Source of the DNA: Reyranella sp.
Lineage (GTDB): Bacteria > Pseudomonadota > Alphaproteobacteria > Reyranellales > Reyranellaceae
Length of the DNA stretch: 5,161 nucleotides
Assembly (NCBI GenBank): GCA_016780605.1
Contig: JADHLS010000488.1
Location: forward strand, 1-5,161
Direction: 5' to 3'
Shown in pieces: positions 1 through 4,965 of this stretch (within the stretch, counting starts at the first letter, position 1; each line of letters starts with the position of its first letter). The notes below the pieces were generated by a model, which did no database searches, had not been told where the DNA came from, and saw only the letters and a list, made by a program, of their open reading frames with translations. Both the position numbers and the translations under genes were made by a program.

Positions 1-160
1 GGATGATGCCGGCCTCCTGCAGCCGGTTGATGCGCCGCCAGCACGGCGTGGTCGAAAGCCCGACCAGGCGGGCGACCTCGGCGAGAGCCATGTCGGCATC
101 GTCCTGCAGGCAATCCAGAATCTTCTTGTCGAAGGAATCGAGCGACAATTTCGCGGCCAT
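1..160 (-). CDS. Lrp/AsnC-family transcriptional regulator, N-terminal part
   Basis: The first 53 residues of a DNA-binding regulator are visible; the rest lies beyond the left edge. The protein starts MAAKLSLDSFDKKILDCLQ and carries the typical Lrp/AsnC winged helix-turn-helix: a first helix around residues 8-20, a second around 26-34 (LAEVARLVGL), and a recognition helix around 36-50 (STTPCWRRINRLQEAG). The S-x-x-P-C-W-R-R-I-x-x-L pattern is characteristic of the family. Members usually have about 150-160 residues, with a C-terminal RAM ligand-binding domain that senses amino acids or related small molecules; that half is not visible. The ATG at 160 is supported by AAGGA at 172-168, seven bases upstream. 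The gene is divergent from the DUF6356 gene, so it may regulate itself and that neighbour, which is an inference. Family assignment is strong; the effector is unknown. Confidence 0.93.
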   Translation of the reverse strand, partial: MAAKLSLDSFDKKILDCLQDDADMALAEVARLVGLSTTPCWRRINRLQEAGII

Positions 161-250
161 CCGGGCATCCTTGGAATCAGTTTCTCAAGTTTGCCGTGTT
201 CCGCGCACAACGAGCAACCCGTTTCCCGCGTCCTCCCGTAGAATTGCTCG
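161..250. promoter_or_regulatory. Divergent intergenic region between Lrp-type regulator and DUF6356 gene
   Basis: This 90-base gap must hold the promoters of both divergent genes. It is locally less GC-rich than its surroundings near 171-192. I see no convincing -35/-10 pair. TAGAAT at 239-244 resembles a -10 element for the rightward gene but sits too close to the start for a normal leader. A 7-base inverted repeat, CGAGCAA at 211-217 and TTGCTCG at 244-250, lies in the half next to DUF6356 and is a candidate operator or hairpin. The rightward gene has no recognisable Shine-Dalgarno sequence. The presence of promoters follows from gene layout; their exact positions are not supported. Confidence 0.45.
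211..250. repeat. Inverted repeat CGAGCAA / TTGCTCG upstream of DUF6356
   Basis: CGAGCAA at 211-217 is the exact reverse complement of TTGCTCG at 244-250. The arm starts are 33 bases apart, close to three helical turns, and the right arm ends directly before the ATG at 251. It could be two half-sites for a dimeric regulator such as the adjacent Lrp-type protein, or a stem in the 5' leader that affects start-codon access. Seven matching bases in a 90-base gap can also arise by chance, so this is a low-confidence site. Confidence 0.25.
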
Positions 251-502
251 ATGCTTCGCCGCTTCACCGACCACCCCGCCTCGGTCAACGAGACCTACTT
301 CCAGCACATGGGGCAGGCCTTCAGCTTCGGCCGCCACATGCTGGTTGGCGCCCTCGCCTGTTTCGTGCACGGTCTGTTTCCATGGCTTTGCTTGAAGCGC
401 GGAAGCGACACCATCCGCACCCTGCACCATCGCATGGTGACCCATCGCGTCGTGCGGCCGGAGCCGTCGGGCCCCACCTCGGCCGTCGCGGCGGCCGACT
501 GA
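251..502 (+). CDS. DUF6356 family small protein
   Basis: An 83-residue protein of unknown function. The N-terminal 66 residues (MLRRFTDHPASVNETYFQHM, then GQAFSFGRHMLVGALACFVHGLFPWLCLKRGSDTIRTLHHRM in outline) fit the DUF6356 pattern as I remember it: an F-T-x-H-P-x-S-V-x-E-T-Y motif, a hydrophobic stretch at about 30-47 rich in His and Phe, and an L-H-x-R-M motif at 59-62. The hydrophobic segment could be a single membrane helix or an amphipathic membrane anchor. The C-terminal tail from residue 67 is low-complexity (Pro, Ser, Ala) and looks poorly conserved. The start follows no clear Shine-Dalgarno sequence. The stop TGA at 500-502 overlaps the proposed CTG start of the next gene, suggesting coupled translation. 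No biochemical role is known to me for this family. Confidence 0.85.
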   Translation: MLRRFTDHPASVNETYFQHMGQAFSFGRHMLVGALACFVHGLFPWLCLKRGSDTIRTLHHRMVTHRVVRPEPSGPTSAVAAAD

Positions 503-1341
503 CGCGATTTCTTTGCGTTGGTCTGCTCGCCGCAGCGCTTCCCGCCGCGGCGCAGGAGCGGACCATGGTGCCGGTCACGATCGACGGCACGACCGTCAAG
601 ATCGCCACCATCACCTACAAGCCGGAGGGCCCCGGGCCCTTCCCCACCGTGATCTTCCATCACGGCTCGACCGGCCGCGGCAACGATCCGTCGCTGTTCG
701 ATCGGCCCTACGACCCCAGGAGCCAGGCACAGTGGTTCACGGCGCGCGGCTGGGCGCTGATCGCGCCGTCGCGACGCGGACGCGGCGGCTCGGAGGGGCT
801 CTATGACGAGGGCTTCGGCGCGGACCGCTCGCGCGGCTACACCTGTGAGGCGCCCCTGTCGCTCGCCGGCGCCGATCGCGCCCTGCGCGACATCGATGCC
901 ATCACGCCCGTGATCCTGGCGCAGCCCTTCGTCGATCGCAGCCGCATCGCCGTCGCCGGCCTGTCGCGCGGCGGCATCCTCTCCGTTGCCTGGAGCGGCC
1001 GGCAGCCCGGCACGCCGCGCGCGGTGATCAACTTCGTCGGCGGCTGGCTGGGCTCGGGCTGCCTGACCGCCAGCACCGTCAACCAGTCGCTGTTCGTGCG
1101 CGGCGTACCCTATGGGCGGCCGACGATCTGGCTCTACGGCGACAAGGACCCATTTTACCCGCTGTCGCACAGCCGGGAGAACTTCGCTGCCTACGAGGCA
1201 GCCGGCGGCAAGGGCGCTTTCCACGAATACGCGCCGCCCGACCGACTGAACGGCCATCAGATCGGCTCGGCACCATCGCTGTGGAGTGCTACGCTCGAAG
1301 CCTATCTCGCGGGCCAAGGCCTGCCAGCACGGGCTCCCTAG
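499..1341 (+). CDS. Exported alpha/beta hydrolase (dienelactone hydrolase-like)
   Basis: A secreted or periplasmic serine hydrolase of about 280 residues. Numbered from a CTG at 499, residues 1-18 form a signal peptide (TRFLCVGLLAAALPAAA) with likely cleavage before QE. The alpha/beta-hydrolase core follows: HHGSTG oxyanion-loop region at 54-59, a PSRRGRGGSEG segment at 90-100, nucleophile elbow G-L-S-R-G-G with Ser156, acid Asp217 in YGDKDPFY, and base His253 in NGHQIG. Cys116 and Cys188 could form a disulfide in the periplasm. The reaction is probably ester, lactone or peptide hydrolysis; the substrate is unknown. The start is uncertain: in this frame no ATG, GTG or TTG lies between 388 and 565. 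ATG 382 would add a basic, non-conserved-looking extension that overlaps the upstream gene; ATG 565 would remove the signal peptide. CTG 499 gives a perfect signal peptide and a 4-base CTGA overlap with the DUF6356 stop. The hydrolase call is strong; the start is moderate. Confidence 0.85.
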   Translation: MTRFLCVGLLAAALPAAAQERTMVPVTIDGTTVKIATITYKPEGPGPFPTVIFHHGSTGRGNDPSLFDRPYDPRSQAQWFTARGWALIAPSRRGRGGSEGLYDEGFGADRSRGYTCEAPLSLAGADRALRDIDAITPVILAQPFVDRSRIAVAGLSRGGILSVAWSGRQPGTPRAVINFVGGWLGSGCLTASTVNQSLFVRGVPYGRPTIWLYGDKDPFYPLSHSRENFAAYEAAGGKGAFHEYAPPDRLNGHQIGSAPSLWSATLEAYLAGQGLPARAP

Positions 1342-1367
1342 CTTCTGCAACTTGGCCCTGACGCCCC

Positions 1368-1385
1368 GCGTTCTTGAAGGAACGC
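1368..1385 (+). other. Small hairpin in the hydrolase-HPF gap
   Basis: GCGTTC at 1368-1373 pairs exactly with GAACGC at 1380-1385 around the six-base loop TTGAAG. No T-tract follows, so it is not a standard intrinsic terminator. It sits between the hydrolase stop (1341) and the Shine-Dalgarno sequence of the HPF/RaiA gene (1394-1399). It could be a processing or stabilising stem, or a weak pause site; chance is possible. Confidence 0.3.
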
Positions 1386-1393
1386 CGGAACGA

Positions 1394-1399
1394 AGGAGG
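1394..1399 (+). promoter_or_regulatory. Strong Shine-Dalgarno sequence, sets HPF/RaiA start
   Basis: AGGAGG ends six bases before the ATG at 1406. This near-perfect anti-16S match fixes the start of the HPF/RaiA gene and excludes the in-frame ATG at 1286, which lies inside the hydrolase gene. It contrasts with the weak or absent ribosome sites of the two genes upstream, suggesting that this gene is translated independently and at a high rate. Confidence 0.85.
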
Positions 1400-1405
1400 G
1401 ACCGC

Positions 1406-1786
1406 ATGCGTACGCCGCTCAGGATCACCTTCCAGAACACGCCTTCCAGCGACGCCATCCGACGCCTGATCCAGGAACAGGCCGATCACCTGGAACAGTT
1501 CTTCGGCCGGATGACGGCCTGCCATGTCGTGTTCAAGCTGCCTGACGGCAACCATCGCACCGGCGGCCCGTTCGAGGTCACCGTCCACATCAAGATGCCC
1601 GGCGGCCACACGGTCGATGTCGGCCGCACGCCACAACGCGACGAGCGCTTCGCCGATCCGCAGTTCGCCGTGAGCGATGCCTTCCGCCGCGCCCGCCGCC
1701 GCCTGCAGGATCGCGCCAAGGTGATGCGGCACGAGGTCAAGGCGCTGCACAAGCGCTTGGACCGCACGCTCAACCGGCCCGACTGA
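1406..1786 (+). CDS. HPF/RaiA-family ribosome-associated protein (short form)
   Basis: A 126-residue cytoplasmic protein of the hibernation-promoting factor / RaiA (S30AE, sigma-54 modulation) group. Such proteins bind in the decoding channel of the 30S subunit and silence or protect idle ribosomes. The fold can be followed: strand 1 LRITFQNTP (5-13), helix 1 SDAIRRLIQEQADHLEQFFGRM (15-36), strands ACHVVFKLPD (38-47) and FEVTVHIKMPGGHTVDVGR (56-74), then helix 2 PQFAVSDAFRRARRRLQDRAKVMR (85-108), rich in Arg as expected for rRNA contact. There is no C-terminal dimerisation domain, so it is a short-form protein and is not expected by itself to drive 100S dimers the way long HPF does. It diverges from E. 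coli HPF/YfiA, so no symbol is given. It ends five bases from the convergent isomerase-like gene. HPF genes are usually induced in stationary phase; nothing here shows that directly. Confidence 0.85.
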   Translation: MRTPLRITFQNTPSSDAIRRLIQEQADHLEQFFGRMTACHVVFKLPDGNHRTGGPFEVTVHIKMPGGHTVDVGRTPQRDERFADPQFAVSDAFRRARRRLQDRAKVMRHEVKALHKRLDRTLNRPD

Positions 1787-1791
1787 ACCAC

Positions 1792-2394
1792 TCAGGCGCG
1801 ACGGCGTTTCACTCCCTTCTCATCCAGCCGCTCGCGCAACAGGCCGATCCGGTCGCCGCCCCAGAACAGCTCGCCTTCGAAAACGAAGGTCGGCACGCCA
1901 AAAACGCCCGAGGCCTCGGCCTCGTTGCGCAGCCGGTCGTGCAAGGCGCCGCCCTCGCCCGCCAGGAACGCGGCAAAGCCCGCCGGCGCGCCGGCCTCGA
2001 CCAGCAGCGCTGCCACGGCATCGCCATCTTCCGGATCGAGTTCGTGGCGCCAGAAGCGGTCGAAGGCGAGATCGTTGTAGGGGCGGAACACGCCATGCTC
2101 CTGCGCGTAGAGCATGCCGGCGTTGGCCGGGCGGGCGTAGTAGACCTTCTTGGGTCCCTTCAGCGTCAGGCCCTGCTTGTTGGCGAAGCGGCGGGCATCC
2201 ATGTAGCTGTAGCGCACGCGGCGCCAGTGATGCGGATCGCGCTCGGCGGTCGAGCCCATGTAGGACGTGATGTCGAGCGTGTAAGGCCGCCATTCGAGCG
2301 CGATGTCGTAGTCGGCCTCGAGCGCATAGGCCCCTTCCTTGGCGACGAAGGCATAGGGGCTGACATAGTCGCTCCACAGGACGACAGTGGTCAC
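1792..2394 (-). CDS. DsbA-family protein, 2-hydroxychromene-2-carboxylate isomerase-like
   Basis: A 200-residue thioredoxin-fold protein of the DsbA / GST-kappa / HCCA-isomerase group. The N-terminal strand and turn VVLWSDYVSPYAFVAKEG contains the S-P-Y motif (12-14) in the place of the redox CxxC, so it is not a disulfide oxidase. A helical insertion spans about 45-150. The end of the thioredoxin fold is SGVFGVPTFVFEGELFWGGDR (162-182), with the family's G-V-P-T-F cis-proline at 168 and the E-L-F-W-G-x-D-R signature. Known members isomerise 2-hydroxychromene-2-carboxylate in naphthalene breakdown using glutathione, but many relatives act on unknown substrates. I choose GTG at 2394: it overlaps the upstream stop as GTGA and gives the family's usual length. 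A longer in-frame extension would run into the membrane-protein gene. No Shine-Dalgarno sequence precedes it, consistent with translational coupling. There is no signal peptide. The family is firm; the exact reaction is not. Confidence 0.87.
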   Translation of the reverse strand: MTTVVLWSDYVSPYAFVAKEGAYALEADYDIALEWRPYTLDITSYMGSTAERDPHHWRRVRYSYMDARRFANKQGLTLKGPKKVYYARPANAGMLYAQEHGVFRPYNDLAFDRFWRHELDPEDGDAVAALLVEAGAPAGFAAFLAGEGGALHDRLRNEAEASGVFGVPTFVFEGELFWGGDRIGLLRERLDEKGVKRRRA

Positions 2395-2930
2395 AGCCGG
2401 TTTTCGCGCCGATGCAGCCACCAGAAAACGGCACCGACCAGGACGATGAGCAGCGCCGCCACCACCAGCAGCATCGCCGACTCCTGCACCCAGGCGACCG
2501 CCGGCACCGAGAGCGCGAGGAATACGCCGACCAGGCAGATCCGCCACACGGCCGCGTGGACCCCGGCGACGAAAGTGCCGAGCGCCAGCAGGATCAGCAG
2601 GGTGAGGCTCGTGGCGTTGTCGTTGACCACGCCACGCACCTCGGGAAGGAACATCAGCCACATGGCGCCCAGGAAAGCTGCCCAGTGCAGCAGCTGGGTC
2701 ACGACCAGCCGCATGCGCTCGGCACCGGTTTCAAGGCCGCTCCAGCCCGAGAGCACGACGATCACGGCATAGATCGGCGCCAGCGACATCCAGTAGAAGT
2801 AGGTCGCAGACCCGCGAAAGCTGGTGAAGATCAGGCCACCCAGCCCAAACGCCAGCATGGCGGCATAAGGCAGGTCGCTCAGCAGCCACTGCCAGAGGCC
2901 TCGTTTGCCGGTGTTCGCCGTGTCGGTCAT
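2391..2930 (-). CDS. Six-helix integral membrane protein of unknown function
   Basis: A 179-residue, very hydrophobic inner-membrane protein that I cannot assign to a named family. Predicted membrane segments by eye are at about 20-38, 44-63, 76-95, 107-126, 130-148 and 151-171. The N-terminus (MTDTANTGKRGLWQWLLSDL) and the C-terminus (WLHRRENRL) are polar and basic, so both ends probably face the cytoplasm. Charged residues within the core are few: Glu67, Glu71 and Arg72 in the loop before helix 3, and Glu97 and Asp104 in the loop before helix 4. There is no ATP-binding or known transporter motif. The start ATG at 2930 lies 11 bases after the amidohydrolase stop, with only a weak AAGAAG nearby. 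The stop overlaps the GTG start of the isomerase-like gene. Placement between two enzymes suggests a role in the same pathway, perhaps as a transport or membrane accessory protein, but this is guilt by association only. Confidence 0.85.
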   Translation of the reverse strand: MTDTANTGKRGLWQWLLSDLPYAAMLAFGLGGLIFTSFRGSATYFYWMSLAPIYAVIVVLSGWSGLETGAERMRLVVTQLLHWAAFLGAMWLMFLPEVRGVVNDNATSLTLLILLALGTFVAGVHAAVWRICLVGVFLALSVPAVAWVQESAMLLVVAALLIVLVGAVFWWLHRRENRL

Positions 2931-2941
2931 GCTTCTTGGCC

Positions 2942-4117
2942 CTACCGCGCGTCCTTGGCGAGCTTCTTCTCGACGACGCGCGACCACAGCGTGGCGCCGA
3001 GCGTGATGATCTCGTCGTTGAAGTCGTAGCCCGGATTGTGGACCTCGCAGCCGCCTTCGCCGCCGCCGTTGCCGATGTTGATGAAGGCGCCCGGCACCTT
3101 CTCGAGCATGTAGGAGAAGTCCTCCGAGGCCATGACGTAGGGCCCCTCGCGGTTCATGTTCTCCTCGCCGACGATCTCGGCGGCGACGTCGGCGATGAAC
3201 TTCACCGACTCGCGGTCGTTGACCAGCGGCGGGAAGACCACGCGCACGTCGGGCTCGGCCTTGCCGCCCAGGGTCTGGGCGATGCCCTTCGAGATCGTCT
3301 CGATTCGCTCCTTCACCAGCGCCATGGTCTCCTTGCGGAAGGCGCGGATGGTGCCGCGCAGCACGGCCTCCTGCGGGATGACGTTGTAGGCGTCGCCGGC
3401 ATGCATCTGGGTCACCGAGATCACCGCCGAATCGAGCGGCGCGACGTTGCGCGAGACCACGCTCTGCAGCGCCGAGATGATCTGGGTGGCGATGATCACC
3501 GGGTCGATGCCGCTTTCCGGCCGCGCGCCGTGCGCGCCCTTGCCGGTGATCTTGATGTCGAACAGGCCGCCGCCCGCCATCTGCGGACCGGAGCGGATGG
3601 CGAACTTGCCGACATCGAGCTTGGGCCTGTTGTGCATGCCGAAGATCTGCTCGCAAGGAAACTTCTCGAACAGGCCGTCCTTGACCATGGCCTCGGCGCC
3701 GCCGCGGCCTTCCTCGGCCGGCTGGAAGATCAGGTGCACGGTGCCGTCGAAGTTGCGCGTCGCCGAAAGATACTTCGCCGCGCCCAGCAGCATGGTGGTG
3801 TGGCCGTCATGGCCGCAGGCATGCATGCGGCCCTGGTGCTGGCTGCGGTGGTCGAAGGTGTTGTGCTCGTCCATCGGCAGCGCATCCATGTCGGCGCGCA
3901 GCCCGATGGCGCGCGGATTGTTGCCGACCCGGATGGTGCCGACGACGCCGGTCTTGCCGATGCCGGTCGTGACCTCGCAGCCCCATTCCTTGAGCTTGCC
4001 GGCCACGATCCTGGACGTGCGCTCCTCCTCGAAGCCGAGCTCGGGATGGGCGTGGATGTCGCGCCGGATGGCGGTGAGCTCGGCGGTGGCGGCGGCAATC
4101 TTGGGTTCGATCTTCAT
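2942..4117 (-). CDS. M20 family amidohydrolase (hippurate hydrolase / N-acyl-amino-acid deacylase type)
   Basis: A 391-residue cytoplasmic metallohydrolase of the M20D subgroup (AbgB, HipO, plant ILR1 relatives), which cleaves amide bonds of N-acylated amino acids such as hippurate or N-acetyl compounds. The catalytic domain is split around a dimerisation domain of about residues 180-295. Visible motifs are IHAHPELGFEE (21-31), GLRADMDALPM (72-82), MHACGHDGHT (98-107), FQPAEEG (131-137), MHN (161-163), KGAHGARPESGIDP (193-206), ASEDFSY (330-336) and HNPGYDFND (360-368). By comparison with ILR1-type structures, the metal ligands are expected to be Cys101, His103, Glu136, His162 and His360, with Glu135 as the general base. 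All are present, and the length is typical, so the enzyme looks intact. There is no signal peptide. The ATG at 4117 is the natural start, seven bases after the hydrolase stop; GGAG lies somewhat far upstream. Substrate cannot be told from sequence. Confidence 0.95.
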   Translation of the reverse strand: MKIEPKIAAATAELTAIRRDIHAHPELGFEEERTSRIVAGKLKEWGCEVTTGIGKTGVVGTIRVGNNPRAIGLRADMDALPMDEHNTFDHRSQHQGRMHACGHDGHTTMLLGAAKYLSATRNFDGTVHLIFQPAEEGRGGAEAMVKDGLFEKFPCEQIFGMHNRPKLDVGKFAIRSGPQMAGGGLFDIKITGKGAHGARPESGIDPVIIATQIISALQSVVSRNVAPLDSAVISVTQMHAGDAYNVIPQEAVLRGTIRAFRKETMALVKERIETISKGIAQTLGGKAEPDVRVVFPPLVNDRESVKFIADVAAEIVGEENMNREGPYVMASEDFSYMLEKVPGAFINIGNGGGEGGCEVHNPGYDFNDEIITLGATLWSRVVEKKLAKDAR

Positions 4118-4124
4118 GTGACGC

Positions 4125-4919
4125 TCAGGACTCCAGAAGGAAGGACGTCATTACACGACGAAATTCGCCGCCATGCACGTTCGGAAAGAAGTGCCCGCCG
4201 TCGGGCAGGACATAGGCCCGGGCGCCCGGGATCAGGCGCACCAGCTCCTCGGTGAAATAAAGCGGCGTCACCATGTCGTCGCGGGCGCAGATGGCGAGCG
4301 TTGGCGCGCGCACCTTCTGCAACTGCTCACGCCGGTCGTGCGCCACGATGGCGGCGATGCGCGACAGCACGATCTCCGGGATGGGAATGGTCTCGGCCGC
4401 CCTGGCTTCGGCGGCGACCAGATCGGCATCGTGGTCGCGCACCCAGGACGGCATGTTGAGGGCAAGGGCACTGCCCTTGAGATAGGCTGCCGGTCCCAGC
4501 TGCTTCAGGGTCAGCGCACGGACCTCGAACAGGCGGCGGAAGAAGGCGTCGGTCTTGGCCCAGGTGGCGCTCAGCACCAGCCGGTCGATGCGCTCCGGAT
4601 GCTCGATCGCCAGCACCTGCCCCATGGCGCCGCCGGTCGAGTGGCCGCACCAGTGGACCTTGTCGAAGCCCAGGGCGTCGATCAGCTGCAAGGCGTCGTC
4701 GGCCATCTGCGCGACCGAATAGTCGATGCGCGAGAGCGTGCTGCGCGCGGTGCCGCGGTGATCGTGCACGACCACGGTGAATTGTTCGGCCAATGCCGCA
4801 GCATTGGCGTCCCAGAAGCGGCCATCGCCGCCGAGACCGGGGACCAGGAACAGCGGCGGACCGTTGCCGCGCTTGTCGTAGTAGAGCTCGGCGCCGTCCC
4901 GGAGCTTCACGTGTGGCAT
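4125..4919 (-). CDS. Alpha/beta-fold hydrolase, RutD / enol-lactonase-like
   Basis: A 264-residue cytoplasmic alpha/beta hydrolase and the first gene of the four-gene operon. Signatures in order are PLFLVPGLGGDGRFW (22-36, oxyanion HGxG-like GLGG), VVVHDHRGTARS (49-60), nucleophile elbow G-H-S-T-G-G with Ser94, a helical cap at about 120-200, acid Asp215 in CARDDMVTP and base His243 in PDGGHFFP. The layout, including FEVRALTLKQLG in the cap and YSVAQMADD before the elbow, recalls RutD (aminoacrylate/carbamate hydrolase) and 3-oxoadipate enol-lactonase (PcaD). No rut or pca genes are nearby, so I give no symbol. The ATG at 4919 is preceded by GGAAGGGG at 4932-4925; another ATG at 4924 is out of frame. 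Upstream in-frame extension crosses the divergent gene and is rejected. It may hydrolyse an ester, lactone or carbamate in the same pathway as the amidohydrolase. Confidence 0.92.
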   Translation of the reverse strand: MPHVKLRDGAELYYDKRGNGPPLFLVPGLGGDGRFWDANAAALAEQFTVVVHDHRGTARSTLSRIDYSVAQMADDALQLIDALGFDKVHWCGHSTGGAMGQVLAIEHPERIDRLVLSATWAKTDAFFRRLFEVRALTLKQLGPAAYLKGSALALNMPSWVRDHDADLVAAEARAAETIPIPEIVLSRIAAIVAHDRREQLQKVRAPTLAICARDDMVTPLYFTEELVRLIPGARAYVLPDGGHFFPNVHGGEFRRVMTSFLLES

Positions 4920-4965
4920 CCCATCCCCTTCCGTCGCTATAGTGGCACCGGGAGGAAAGCGCACG
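4920..4965. promoter_or_regulatory. Compact divergent promoter region, operon versus lipoprotein
   Basis: Only 46 bases separate the start codons of the four-gene operon and the MliC-like lipoprotein, so promoters must overlap this gap or the ends of the genes. The self-complementary CTATAG at 4937-4942 could act as a -10-like core in either direction (TATAGT rightward, TATAGC leftward), but no good -35 box stands at the right distance for either. Assignment is tentative. Confidence 0.3.
4951..4956 (+). promoter_or_regulatory. Shine-Dalgarno sequence of MliC-like lipoprotein
   Basis: GGAGGA ends nine bases before the ATG at 4966. It supports that start and the short lipoprotein signal peptide that follows. 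Confidence 0.75.

Noticed and set aside
1368..1385. Intrinsic terminator after the exported hydrolase
   Set aside because: The stem is only six base pairs and no T-tract follows, so I list it only as a small hairpin.
1286..1405. 40-residue N-terminal extension of the HPF/RaiA gene
   Set aside because: It overlaps the hydrolase end and has no ribosome site, whereas ATG 1406 has AGGAGG at ideal spacing and begins with the family's first beta strand.
295..1458. Long minus-strand open frame (387 codons) opposite the hydrolase gene
   Set aside because: It is antisense to a gene with clear catalytic motifs and a signal peptide; the predicted protein is Arg/Ala-rich with no family features. Long antisense frames are common in GC-rich coding DNA.
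1939..2772. Plus-strand open frame of 277 codons opposite the isomerase-like and membrane-protein genes
   Set aside because: Both minus-strand genes have family features or clear membrane helices and are linked by GTGA; this frame spans two genes and has no recognisable domain.
2395..3656. Upstream extension of the membrane-protein frame, and of the isomerase-like frame to 2661
   Set aside because: The extensions are Arg/Ala-rich antifamily sequence lying inside the neighbouring genes in other frames; internal starts at 2930 and 2394 match the operon spacing.
2936..4255. Long plus-strand open frame (439 codons) opposite the M20 amidohydrolase
   Set aside because: The opposite strand encodes a full-length enzyme with all metal ligands. 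This frame gives a low-complexity Ala/Asp/Arg/His protein typical of antisense reading.
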